40,358 nucleotides of DNA, taken from an uncultured Clostridia bacterium (GTDB lineage: Bacteria; Bacillota; Clostridia; TANB77; CAG-508). Below are positions 7,428 through 14,811 of the stretch, in pieces (position 1 is the first letter of the stretch; each line of letters begins with the position of its first letter). Where the stretch lies: contig CAPZDM010000009.1 in assembly GCA_948745425.1 (NCBI GenBank), forward strand, positions 1 through 40,358, read 5' to 3'. The notes beneath the pieces are model-generated. The model was not told the DNA's origin, searched no databases, and worked only from the letters and a program-made list of their open reading frames with translations. A program made the translations under genes and the position numbers.

Positions 7428-8270
7428 ATGCTTTTAAAAACAAGCAATGGGAAATACTTTGTAAAAATATTAAATAAATCAAGGCCAAAAGCAGAACAAG
7501 AAAGACTTATAAAGATATTAAAGAAATCAATAGACAATGAAGTTAAAGTCCCCCAATTATATGATGTGAATGGAAGGAATATTTTTCAATTAAAAATAGA
7601 CAATAAAATATTAAATATTATTGTTATGGATTATATAGATGGAACAAATATGCTTTTGTTAGAACGTGATTTTACAGAAACAGAAATAATTGATATAGCA
7701 AGAGAGATGGCAAAGATTAATAGTATAGATTATAATGTTGAGCCATATTATGATGAATGGACAATTACTCATTTTGAATCAGAATACAATAAAAAATCTA
7801 ATGATATTGATATAGAAGATAGGTTATTAGTAACAAATATCTATAACCAAATGAAAAAAATAGATTTTAAAAAATTTAAAATGGCATATATTCATGGAGA
7901 TATAATAAAATCAAATTTAATATTAGATAAAAATGGTAATGTATGGGTCATAGATTTTTCTGTATTAAATTATTTACCTAGAGTTATTGAATTAGCAGTT
8001 GCTATGTTTGGTATTTGTATGACTGATGATAGAGATAAAACAATAAGTAATATAAATTCTTTACTAGGCGAATATAACAAAATTAATAAGCTTGATAAAT
8101 ATGAAATTCAGAATCTTCCTTTAATATTTAATTGCATTAGTGCTATGAATATTTTGCAAACTGCTTATATAAAAAATACTGATGAAACATTTGAAGAAAA
8201 TGAACATTGGTTATCAGAAGGAAGAAAAGGGTTATCTTTAAATTTAACAATTCAAGATTTAAAATTATAA
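7428..8270 (+). CDS. Aminoglycoside phosphotransferase-fold kinase (APH/choline kinase family)
   Basis: A small-molecule kinase of the APH fold. The nucleotide-binding strand N-G-K-Y-F-V-K-I-L is close to the start, I-V-M-D-Y-I-D-G forms the hinge, the catalytic loop Y-I-H-G-D-I-I-K-S-N-L-I-L carries the Asp and Asn, and V-I-D-F-S replaces the usual metal-binding D-F-G/D-x-D. The substrate cannot be told. ATG 7428 is the first standard start, but the frame is open back to 7275 and the extra codons look like the real N-terminal strand (V-S-E-K-I-C-E-Y-Y-N-L-G), so the true start may be upstream at a non-standard codon near the AAGGTGG motif at 7279. The next gene, prfB, begins 53 bases later. 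Confidence 0.7.
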   Translation: MLLKTSNGKYFVKILNKSRPKAEQERLIKILKKSIDNEVKVPQLYDVNGRNIFQLKIDNKILNIIVMDYIDGTNMLLLERDFTETEIIDIAREMAKINSIDYNVEPYYDEWTITHFESEYNKKSNDIDIEDRLLVTNIYNQMKKIDFKKFKMAYIHGDIIKSNLILDKNGNVWVIDFSVLNYLPRVIELAVAMFGICMTDDRDKTISNINSLLGEYNKINKLDKYEIQNLPLIFNCISAMNILQTAYIKNTDETFEENEHWLSEGRKGLSLNLTIQDLKL

Positions 8271-8323
8271 AAAGTTATATTATAAATATTAATATAGTAG
8301 AAGTGGAAAGAGGTTATAGATTT

Positions 8324-9430
8324 ATGATAGATATATCAGAAAATAAGATTGAATTACAACATATTCGTGAGAGAATTGATAGTATAGGAAAATCCTTAGG
8401 AGATTTATATAGTTTAGAACAGAAATTAAAGGAACTTGAAGATAAAACTTTAGAAGAAGGATTTTGGAGTGATAAAAAAACATCAAATTCAATTTTAAGC
8501 GAATTAAAGAAGATTAGATATAAAGTTACTAATTATAAAGTATTCTGTTCTGAAATTGCAAATCTTGAAGAAATTAATGAATTTCTATCAATAGATAATG
8601 ATGAAGAGCTTTCATCAGAATTATTAAAAAATACTAAGAAATTAGAAAAATCCATAAACGATTTTGAAATAACTATACTTTTATCTGGAAAATATGATTC
8701 TAATAATGCAATAATAACATTACATCCAGGAGCAGGGGGAACAGAAGCACAAGATTGGGTTCAAATGTTATATAGAATGTATTGTAGATGGGCTAATTCG
8801 AAAGGATTTAATGTTAAAGAATTAGATTATTTAGAGGGTGATGAAGCAGGAATAAAAAGTGTTACAGCTCTAATCTCTGGAGATAATGCATATGGGTATA
8901 TGAAAAGCGAAATGGGAGTTCACAGATTAGTTAGAATTTCTCCTTTTGATGCAGGAGGTAGAAGACATACATCATTCGCTTCATTAGAGGTATTACCTGA
9001 AATAAGTGATGATATTGAATTAGACATAAATCCTGATGATATTAAAATGGATGTATATAGAGCTTCTGGTGCAGGGGGACAACATATTAATAAAACTTCA
9101 TCAGCAGTAAGACTTACACATATTCCAACTGGAATAGTTGTATCTTGCCAAACAGAGCGTTCACAAGTACAAAATAGGGAAACAGCAATGAAAATGTTAA
9201 AATCAAAACTATTAGATTTAAAAGAAAAAGAACATAAAGAAACTATAGATGAACTTAAAGGAATTCAAATGGATATTGCTTGGGGAAGTCAGATACGTTC
9301 ATATGTATTTTGTCCATATACACTTGTAAAAGACCATAGAACAAACTATGAAGTAGGTAATGTACAAAGTGTAATGGATGGAGACTTGGATGGACTTATG
9401 GAAGCATATTTAAAATCAATAATATCCTAG
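8324..9430 (+). CDS. prfB: Peptide chain release factor 2 (RF2), without the usual frameshift
   Basis: RF2 releases peptides at UGA and UAA. It shows the codon-recognition region S-P-F at I-S-P-F-D-A-G-G-R-R-H-T-S-F and the catalytic G-G-Q in S-G-A-G-G-Q-H-I-N-K-T, and ends L-K-S-I-I-S. ATG 8324 with GAAAGAGG upstream fits the family N-terminus; an earlier in-frame ATG at 8207 overlaps the preceding gene and is not used. Most bacterial prfB genes carry an in-frame UGA and +1 shift near codon 25; here the corresponding region (S-L-G-D-L, near 8395) is continuous. Length is 368 residues, as for the family. Confidence 0.95.
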   Translation: MIDISENKIELQHIRERIDSIGKSLGDLYSLEQKLKELEDKTLEEGFWSDKKTSNSILSELKKIRYKVTNYKVFCSEIANLEEINEFLSIDNDEELSSELLKNTKKLEKSINDFEITILLSGKYDSNNAIITLHPGAGGTEAQDWVQMLYRMYCRWANSKGFNVKELDYLEGDEAGIKSVTALISGDNAYGYMKSEMGVHRLVRISPFDAGGRRHTSFASLEVLPEISDDIELDINPDDIKMDVYRASGAGGQHINKTSSAVRLTHIPTGIVVSCQTERSQVQNRETAMKMLKSKLLDLKEKEHKETIDELKGIQMDIAWGSQIRSYVFCPYTLVKDHRTNYEVGNVQSVMDGDLDGLMEAYLKSIIS

Positions 9431-9470
9431 AAGTTAGAACTTAGAAAAATGTAAACAATATATATATGAA

Positions 9471-9507
9471 AAACATAATCACAAATAAATATGTGGTTAT
9501 GTTTTTT
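9471..9507 (+). terminator. Rho-independent terminator of prfB
   Basis: Stem AAACATAATCACA / TGTGGTTATGTTT with an 8-base loop, followed by a T-run, 40 bases after the prfB stop. Confidence 0.85.
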
Positions 9508-9591
9508 ATATTTTTCCTCTTATGTTGTTCTAAAAATATCAATTCTTGAATATATATAATTTGTACCAAAAGAAGAGGAGAGTGGTAAAGT

Positions 9592-9892
9592 ATGACATTA
9601 GAAGACAAAAAGAGTATTCAAACAGGTGTAATACAAAATTTAATATTAGAAAATAGGGAAAAATTAAATGTATCTGGTGTTTTAGATGTATTAAGTTTCG
9701 ATGATCAAATTGTAATGGTTGAAACAGAATTAGGATTATTAACTATTAAAGGAGAAAATATAAGAATAAATAAATTAAGTTTAGATACTTCAGAAATTGT
9801 AGTCGAAGGAGAAATAGATAGTTTAGCATATAGTAATAAAGATTTAGATAAAAAAGAACGGTGGAGGATTATTTGGAAAAATTTTCAAATAG
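9592..9892 (+). CDS. yabP: Sporulation protein YabP, with a +1 shift at CGG
   Basis: YabP is a small protein required for spore formation in Bacillus. The start ATG 9592 follows GAGGAGAG. The fold core reads L-N-V-S-G-V-L-D-V-L-S-F-D and L-L-T-I-K-G-E-N-I. Zero frame reads GAA CGG TGG AGG and runs 40 aberrant codons deep into yabQ. Skipping C at 9859 gives E-G-G-G-L-F-G-K-I-F-K and a stop at 9890-9892, a 99-residue protein; the Bacillus protein has about 100 and ends similarly (G-F-F-S-K-L-F-K). The shift also removes the overlap with yabQ, whose start follows 15 bases later. Confidence 0.88.
9859..9861 (+). other. CGG +1 recoding site in yabP
   Basis: Zero frame GAA CGG TGG; extra C at 9859. 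Skipping it gives G-G-G-L-F-G-K-I-F-K and stop, the family C-terminus; not skipping gives an unrelated extension over yabQ. Confidence 0.8.
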
Positions 9893-9907
9893 AGAAAGGG
9901 AAAGTCA

Positions 9908-10357
9908 ATGGCAAATTCTCAGGCAATGCTATTCTTACTTTTTGCTTTGGATGGAGTAATAATTGGTATTTTTTTCGATTTTTTTAGGATATTAAGAAGA
10001 AGTTTTTCTACGGGAAATCTTGTAACTGCTATAGAAGATATTCTTTTTTGGATATGCACAGGAATAATTCTGTTATATTCTATTTTTATTTTCAATAATG
10101 GTGCTATTAGAGGTTATATGTTTTTAGGGGTATTATGTGGAGTTACTTTATACATGATAACATTAAGTAAGATATTCATAAAAATAAATGTATGTATTTT
10201 AACTTTTATAAAACAAATTATATCTCTTATTATAGAAGTTTTTAATATTCCAATAAAAATAATATCAAATATATTAAAAAAAGTTATATTTAACCCAATA
10301 TTATTCATTTTTGCAAAATTAAGTAAAACTTTTAAGGAATATGTAAAAAAACACTAA
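9908..10357 (+). CDS. yabQ: Spore cortex biosynthesis membrane protein YabQ
   Basis: A 149-residue membrane protein with several hydrophobic segments (near residues 5-25, 40-60 and 65-85) followed by a basic tail. The order yabP-yabQ-divIC is the same as in Bacillus subtilis, where YabQ is needed for spore cortex formation. ATG 9908 follows AGAAAGGG. Sequence similarity within YabQ is low, so the assignment leans on position, length and topology. It contains ACG-GGA near 10010, an out-of-frame CGG with no break. Confidence 0.8.
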   Translation: MANSQAMLFLLFALDGVIIGIFFDFFRILRRSFSTGNLVTAIEDILFWICTGIILLYSIFIFNNGAIRGYMFLGVLCGVTLYMITLSKIFIKINVCILTFIKQIISLIIEVFNIPIKIISNILKKVIFNPILFIFAKLSKTFKEYVKKH

Positions 10358-10585
10358 ATATATTTAAAGTTAACAAAAAAGCAAAAAATAATGAATATTA
10401 AGAAGGATTTTATAAAAAAATGTAGAATTTTATATATAGAAGTTTTTTATATAGTATGAATTTTAACTTTTAAGATAAGAAAAATTCTATGCTAAAATAT
10501 TATAGCAAATTTTATAGTTTCTCAATAATTTTTTACTTAGAAACTGTTAATTAATTTTTTGCGTATTAATAAAGAAGGATTACAT

Positions 10586-10870
10586 ATGAAGATGAAATTA
10601 AATTTAAAAAGTATATTAACAAAATTAATTTTAATAATTGTAGGGATATACCTTGTTATAACTTTCGTAAAGCAACAGAAAAAAATAAATTCTTATGATT
10701 CTAATATAGATTATTTCTTATCTAAAATAGAAGACGAAGAAGACAATAAAGCAGAATTAACTGCTATTAGAGATAATATTAATTCACCAGAATATATAGA
10801 AGAAGTAGCAAGAGAAAAGTTAAATATGTATAAACCAAATGAAAAGGTTTATATAGATATTGGAAGTTAA
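10586..10870 (+). CDS. divIC: Septum formation initiator DivIC/FtsB
   Basis: A 94-residue bitopic cell-division protein. One transmembrane helix (I-I-V-G-I-Y-L-V-I-T-F) is followed by a coiled coil (S-K-I-E-D-E-E-D-N-K-A-E-L) and the family signature S-P-E-Y-I-E-E-V-A-R-E-K-L-N-M-Y-K-P-N-E. It joins FtsL and DivIB in the divisome. ATG 10586 with AAGAAGGA upstream is chosen over the in-frame TTG at 10559. Confidence 0.92.
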   Translation: MKMKLNLKSILTKLILIIVGIYLVITFVKQQKKINSYDSNIDYFLSKIEDEEDNKAELTAIRDNINSPEYIEEVAREKLNMYKPNEKVYIDIGS

Positions 10871-10908
10871 AGTTTCATACAATATATTATGAAACTTTAA
10901 TTTTTTTT
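10869..10908 (+). terminator. Rho-independent terminator of divIC
   Basis: Stem AAAGTTTCATA / TATGAAACTTT with an AT-rich loop, then AA and eight T; it overlaps the divIC stop codon. Confidence 0.9.
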
Positions 10909-11010
10909 ATATAATATAGATTTATGTAATAAACGATGTATTATTTCTTCTAAAATTTGCTTTTAATAAAAAAATTTAGTATAATTATATAACTAGGGGG
11001 TAAAGTTTTT

Positions 11011-12303
11011 ATGGAAAAAAAGTCATTAGCTGAACTAAGGGAAATAGCAAAAGAAAAAGGAATAAATAATATATCAAAATTAAAAAAAGATGAATTAATT
11101 GAATTATTAGAAAAAGAGACAACTGATAATAAAACAGAGAATATAGTTCAAAATGATAAAACATATAAAGTAAATAATGAAGATGATGAGATAGTAGAAG
11201 GAATATTAGAGGTATTACCAGATGGATATGGATTTTTAAGAGGAGAAAATTACTTATCAACTTCTAAAGATGTATATGTATCTCCAATTCAAATAAAAAG
11301 ATTCAAATTACTTACAGGTGATAAAATTAAAGGAATTGCAAGAATCCCTAAAGAAGGAGAGAAGTTTCCTGCACTTATTTTTGTTGGTGAAGTTAATGAT
11401 GAATCACCAGATGCATGTATTAGAAGAAGGAATTTTTCTGATTTAATCCCAATTCATCCTGAAGAAAGACTACGTTTAGAAACAACTCAAAATGAAGTTG
11501 CTATGAGAATAATAGATTTAATATCTCCTATTGGTAAAGGGCAGAGGGGGATGATAGTCTCTCCACCTAAAGTAGGAAAAACAACATTATTAAAGAAAAT
11601 AGCTAATAGTATAACAAAGAATAATCCAGAAGTATATTTGATTGTTTTATTAATAGATGAAAGACCTGAAGAAGTTACAGATATGAAACGTTCTATAAAA
11701 GGTGATATTATATATTCAACCTTTGATGAATTACCAGAACATCATATAAAAGTAGCTGAAATGGTATTAGAAAGAGCCAAAAGATTAACAGAACAAAATA
11801 AAGATGTAGTTATTTTATTAGATAGTATAACAAGACTTGCAAGAGCTTATAATTTAACAATTCCATCATCAGGCAAAACATTATCTGGAGGTTTTGACCC
11901 AAATGCGTTACATAAACCAAAGAGTTTCTTTGGTGCTGCAAGAAATATAGAAAATGGTGGAAGTTTAACTATTCTTGCAACATCATTAATAGAAACAGGA
12001 AGTAGAATGGATGATGTTATATTTGAAGAATTTAAGGGAACAGGTAATATGGAGGTTCATTTAGATAGAAACTTATCTGAAAAAAGAATTTTCCCAGCAA
12101 TAGATATAAATAAATCAGGAACACGTCGTGAAGAGAAATTATTATCATCACAAGAGTTAGAAACTGTATTTGCATTAAGAAAAGCATTATCAAGTATGCC
12201 AGTAACTGAAGTAACTGAACAATTATTAAATCAAATGGTAGCTAGTAAAAATAATGCAGAATTTTTGAAACGTATGGAAGCATTTCTAGAAAGATTCAAA
12301 TAA
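11011..12303 (+). CDS. rho: Transcription termination factor Rho
   Basis: Hexameric RNA-dependent ATPase that ends transcription. The N-terminal helix bundle (S-L-A-E-L-R-E-I-A-K-E-K-G) is followed by a cold-shock-like RNA-binding domain (L-P-D-G-Y-G-F-L-R), then the ATPase with P-loop S-P-P-K-V-G-K-T-T-L-L near residue 190, D-E-R-P-E-E-V-T-D, and L-L-D-S-I-T-R-L-A-R-A-Y. At 430 residues it is full length. ATG 11011 follows AGGGGG at good spacing. No CGG codon is used. Confidence 0.97.
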   Translation: MEKKSLAELREIAKEKGINNISKLKKDELIELLEKETTDNKTENIVQNDKTYKVNNEDDEIVEGILEVLPDGYGFLRGENYLSTSKDVYVSPIQIKRFKLLTGDKIKGIARIPKEGEKFPALIFVGEVNDESPDACIRRRNFSDLIPIHPEERLRLETTQNEVAMRIIDLISPIGKGQRGMIVSPPKVGKTTLLKKIANSITKNNPEVYLIVLLIDERPEEVTDMKRSIKGDIIYSTFDELPEHHIKVAEMVLERAKRLTEQNKDVVILLDSITRLARAYNLTIPSSGKTLSGGFDPNALHKPKSFFGAARNIENGGSLTILATSLIETGSRMDDVIFEEFKGTGNMEVHLDRNLSEKRIFPAIDINKSGTRREEKLLSSQELETVFALRKALSSMPVTEVTEQLLNQMVASKNNAEFLKRMEAFLERFK

Positions 12304-12397
12304 AATTTATTATTCAAAATTCACAAATGTTTTAAAAGAGGAGGGATAGTAATATACAGATGTCCCTCAAAAATATTATTATAAACTTTGCACAAAA

Positions 12398-13020
12398 TCA
12401 AAGTTTTGTGCAAAAGGAGTGGGAGTAAAATATATGGACAACCTTTCATGGTGTCCTACCAACTATTGTTATATTAATGCTTTTAGAGTTTTATAGTCTA
12501 TTATTTAGACAACTATATTACTTATTTATAAAAATGTCTTAAAATCGATTCTGAGGCTTTAATATTTTGTACTTATATTAGTTTATATTCTAATTTATTA
12601 TTTCTATATAAAATCCTATATTATATTTTATAATTTTTTATTAAAATCTCGAAAATCGCTTAAATACTTATATTAGCGATTTTTTAAGACATGTGTAACT
12701 ATATTACTTTTTAATAAAAACGGCTTAAAATCGATTCTCGTGCTTCGTTTTTTTGCACTTTTTTAGCTATTTTAATAGAATTGCTTATAATCAGCAATTT
12801 ATAGCATTTTAGTAAATTTTTATTATATATAATAACTGTATTTAAAATATTCGTATAAAATTAGACATGTAATTATTGATTAGATATAAAAATGTCTTAA
12901 AAGCGATTTTAATATGTTTATAGTATAAAATTATTTTATATAATTAGTAAATTAAATTTATAACTTTAAAATAAAAATTATTATTTATAAACAATTGTAA
13001 CAAATGTTCGTTTTTTATAT
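12398..13020. repeat. Long diverged repeat, copy A
   Basis: Its left block (ATCAAAGTTTTGTGCAAA, a ribosome binding site, a 20-codon ORF, then TAGTCTATTATTTA) and right block (TGTCTTAAAA, then TTATAAACAATT and AACAAATGTTCGTTTTT) match copy B at 14491-14790. Copy A contains some 300 extra bases between the blocks. Confidence 0.75.
12434..12496 (+). CDS. Possible 20-residue peptide, copy A
   Basis: ATG 12434 is preceded by GGAGTGGGAG. The peptide reads M-D-N-L-S-W-C-P-T-N-Y-C-Y-I-N-A-F-R-V-L. The copy-B counterpart at 14530-14592 has the same length and stop and differs at six residues. Several of the differences are silent third-base changes (TCA/TCC, TAT/TAC, ATT/ATC), which suggests selection on the peptide. 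I know no family. A non-coding repeat that happens to carry the frame remains possible. Confidence 0.4.
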   Translation: MDNLSWCPTNYCYINAFRVL

Positions 13021-13246
13021 ATTCTTTTAAAATTAGTTTTATATAAATTTTTTGTAATTATAAATTATCTTAATAAAATTTTATATTTATACTAAAATTT
13101 TTTTATTTGTTGTAGGATATTTTTAGATTTATAAATGTTATGTTTTGTAGTAAATCGCCTACTTCCTTACTTCCTACTCAATTTCAAGAAACAATAAATT
13201 CATAAATACGGCTTTAGTAAATATTTTATGCAAATAGTCCATAGAA

Positions 13247-13283
13247 TCAAAAATAGAACTATCGAATATAGTCCTATTTTTGA
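13247..13283 (-). terminator. Hairpin downstream of the small membrane protein gene
   Basis: Inverted repeat TCAAAAATAGAACTAT / ATAGTCCTATTTTTGA (15 of 16 pairs) around CGAAT, 42 bases past the stop at 13325. It is probably a terminator, usable on both strands. Confidence 0.6.
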
Positions 13284-13324
13284 AATCTTATCAGAGTCTG
13301 TATATACATGCCCAAACTACTTTA

Positions 13325-13564
13325 CTAATTAATTTTTTTTCTCTTAGATATGAAATCTGTAATAATCACCCAAATGGATACCCAAACTATATCTATAAAG
13401 ATTCCAATAGCCAATCCTTTTAGGGTATGTTTTAACGTTGCAGATGCATCTACAACCTCCCATGTAAATGTGTATGCTACTATAGGGATAGCAAGCGCAA
13501 TATCAAAAATTAATGGCCGACACATTTCACAAAGATCGCTTAAAAGATTTTTAATTAGTTTCAT
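13325..13564 (-). CDS. Small two-helix membrane protein, function unknown
   Basis: A 79-residue protein with a strong ribosome binding site (AGGAGGAAAG before ATG 13564). It has two hydrophobic segments (about residues 18-35 and 49-69) and a basic C-terminus S-K-R-K-K-I-N, a holin-like layout, but I recognise no family. It is the only plausible gene in the window with an in-frame CGG read as a normal codon (TGT CGG CCA, about 13517-13519). A +1 shift there would end it two codons later. It lies in the accessory pocket between the two repeats, so it may be recently acquired. Confidence 0.55.
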   Translation of the reverse strand: MKLIKNLLSDLCEMCRPLIFDIALAIPIVAYTFTWEVVDASATLKHTLKGLAIGIFIDIVWVSIWVIITDFISKRKKIN

Positions 13565-13702
13565 TTTTCTTTCCTCCTATATTGTTTATAGTTACATAAC
13601 TTTTAACAAGTAAAAAAACAATAAGCATTTTGCTTAAATTTATTCTATTTTATCATATTTATAGTTTAAAGTAAATGATAACACTACTTTTTATAAAAAA
13701 GT

Positions 13703-14191
13703 TTAATTGCTATATTCTTTCTTTATATCTTTAATGAATTCAGGTAAATTAGTAAATGTAGCCACAATTCCTTTGTTTGTATATGCAAATATATCTCTAG
13801 CTTTTTTATCTATTTCTTCTTTTACAGCTTTAGGAACTTTAATTGATATTCCTGCTTTTTTATATTCTTGTTCAATATATTTTTCTAAAGTTGGAAACAT
13901 ATTTTGAATTAGAAAAACAGCTTTTTTGCCAGCTAAATTTCTTGCAAACACAAAATTGTTGGGTTCTATCCTTCTTTTAGTTTTTATTTCATTATATACC
14001 TTTAAATATTTATCATATTTAGATGACATAGGTACAAACCATAATATATTCTTATCTAGTTTATCTCTAAAGCAAAAATATGTAGGCCTTTTTGCTCCTT
14101 CTTCTTTATTTTCCATTAAGTGATATTTGGGATTGTACTTTTCTAAAAATTCATTTTTTATAAAATATAATTTTCCTTCAACTATTTCCAT
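13703..14191 (-). CDS. Type III toxin-antitoxin endoribonuclease toxin (ToxN/CptN/TenpN-like)
   Basis: A 162-residue protein with the features of type III toxins: N-terminal K-L-Y-F-I-K-N-E-F, then R-P-T-Y-F-C-F-R-D-K, I-L-W-F-V-P-M-S-S-K-Y-D-K-Y, and K-K-A-V-F-L-I-Q-N-M-F-P. It resembles the CptN/TenpN branches most. These toxins are RNases held inactive by a repeated pseudoknot RNA encoded just upstream. That architecture is present: sigma-A promoter, two pseudoknot repeats, a leaky terminator, then this gene, with TAAGGAG before ATG 14191. Such loci act in phage defence or element stabilisation. The branch assignment is tentative; the type III assignment is well supported by context. Confidence 0.78.
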   Translation of the reverse strand: MEIVEGKLYFIKNEFLEKYNPKYHLMENKEEGAKRPTYFCFRDKLDKNILWFVPMSSKYDKYLKVYNEIKTKRRIEPNNFVFARNLAGKKAVFLIQNMFPTLEKYIEQEYKKAGISIKVPKAVKEEIDKKARDIFAYTNKGIVATFTNLPEFIKDIKKEYSN

Positions 14192-14207
14192 TATTCTCCT
14201 TATACAA

Positions 14208-14232
14208 TAATAAGGGAGTGCAAGACTCCCTC
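14208..14232 (-). terminator. Leaky terminator between antitoxin RNA and toxin
   Basis: Hairpin GGGAGT-CTTGC-ACTCCC followed by TTATTATTGT on the minus strand, 17 bases before the toxin start. Type III loci use such a terminator to keep toxin mRNA low relative to antitoxin RNA. Confidence 0.8.
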
Positions 14233-14335
14233 ATTTATTCACCAGTGCATTTTCTCCTTGCCAACTGGGTGGCTGTTTTATCGATTATCTAGGGTATTTT
14301 ACTCTTCGCCTCCTAGTAGGCAGTTTTTATTTATA
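14233..14335 (-). ncRNA. Type III antitoxin RNA with two pseudoknot repeats
   Basis: Two units of 48-base period on the minus strand. Unit 1 (14321-14289): stem GCCT/AGGC whose loop CTAGG pairs with a downstream CCTAG. Unit 2 (14273-14242): stem GCCA/TGGC whose loop CCAGT pairs with a downstream ACTGG. Both are H-type pseudoknots with the same linker phrase GAGTAAAAT / GAGAAAAT, and both stems covary between units. This is the known form of ToxI/CptI/TenpI antitoxins, which are cut by and inhibit the toxin. Confidence 0.82.
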
Positions 14336-14341
14336 TAATAT

Positions 14342-14371
14342 ATTATAGCATTTAATTATTCGAATTGTCAA
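14342..14371 (-). promoter_or_regulatory. Sigma-A promoter of the type III toxin-antitoxin locus
   Basis: Minus strand TTGACA (14371-14366), 18-base spacer, TATAAT (14347-14342). Start of transcription is expected near 14335, just before the first antitoxin repeat. Confidence 0.85.
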
Positions 14372-14490
14372 CAAATTCAAATAATTTTACTAAATTATTA
14401 TATATAATGTATTCTATGCAAAAATTTAACTGTTTATTATATTTTTTAGTATAATTATTTTTAGCAAATGTCGAATTTTTTGGTTGGTAT

Positions 14491-14790
14491 TATCAAAGTT
14501 TTGTGCAAATAGGAATAGGAGTAAAATATATGGACGACCTTTCCTGGTGTCCTGATAACTACTACTATATCAATGCTTTTAGCGCTTTATAGTCTATTAT
14601 TTATACAACAACCTAATTAGCATAGAAATTTATTAAACAATTTGCTGTTTTTAGTATTAAAATGTCTTAAAAACGATTTTAATATATTTATAGTATAAAA
14701 TTATCTTATATATAGTTAGTAAATTAAATTTATAACTTTATAATGAAAATTATTATTTATAAACAATTACAACAAATGTTCGTTTTTAAG
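14491..14790. repeat. Long diverged repeat, copy B
   Basis: Matches copy A (12398-13020) in two blocks, 14491-14614 and 14660-14790, same orientation. Together the copies bracket the small membrane protein gene and the type III locus, so unequal recombination between them could delete that pocket. Confidence 0.75.
14530..14592 (+). CDS. Possible 20-residue peptide, copy B
   Basis: ATG 14530 after AGGAATAGGAG. The peptide reads M-D-D-L-S-W-C-P-D-N-Y-Y-Y-I-N-A-F-S-A-L. It has the same length as copy A and keeps W-C-P, N-Y and Y-I-N-A-F. No family known; whether it is translated is unproven. Confidence 0.4.
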   Translation: MDDLSWCPDNYYYINAFSAL

Positions 14791-14811
14791 ATCACATATA
14801 TAAATTAACTA

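Larger units (their letters stand above)
12304..13324. other. Gene-poor AT-rich region with repeat copy A
   Basis: About 1 kb without a conventional gene. After rho there is a GAGGGA...TCCCTC dyad (about 12341-12367) that may end rho transcription. Two tiny ORFs follow (12360-12428, 22 codons; 12434-12496, 20 codons). The rest is very AT-rich with recurring phrases AAAATGTCTTAAAA plus GCGATT or TCGATT (about 12534, 12723, 12892). Blocks at about 12398-12520 and 12889-13020 recur at 14491-14614 and 14660-14790. Confidence 0.6.

Noticed and set aside
9592..9987. A 131-residue unshifted YabP
   Set aside because: The extension past CGG overlaps yabQ by 80 bases and has no YabP similarity; the shifted frame gives the expected 99 residues and C-terminus.
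13350..13613. Plus-strand ORF opposite the small membrane protein
   Set aside because: It has no ribosome binding site and mirrors the better-supported minus-strand gene.
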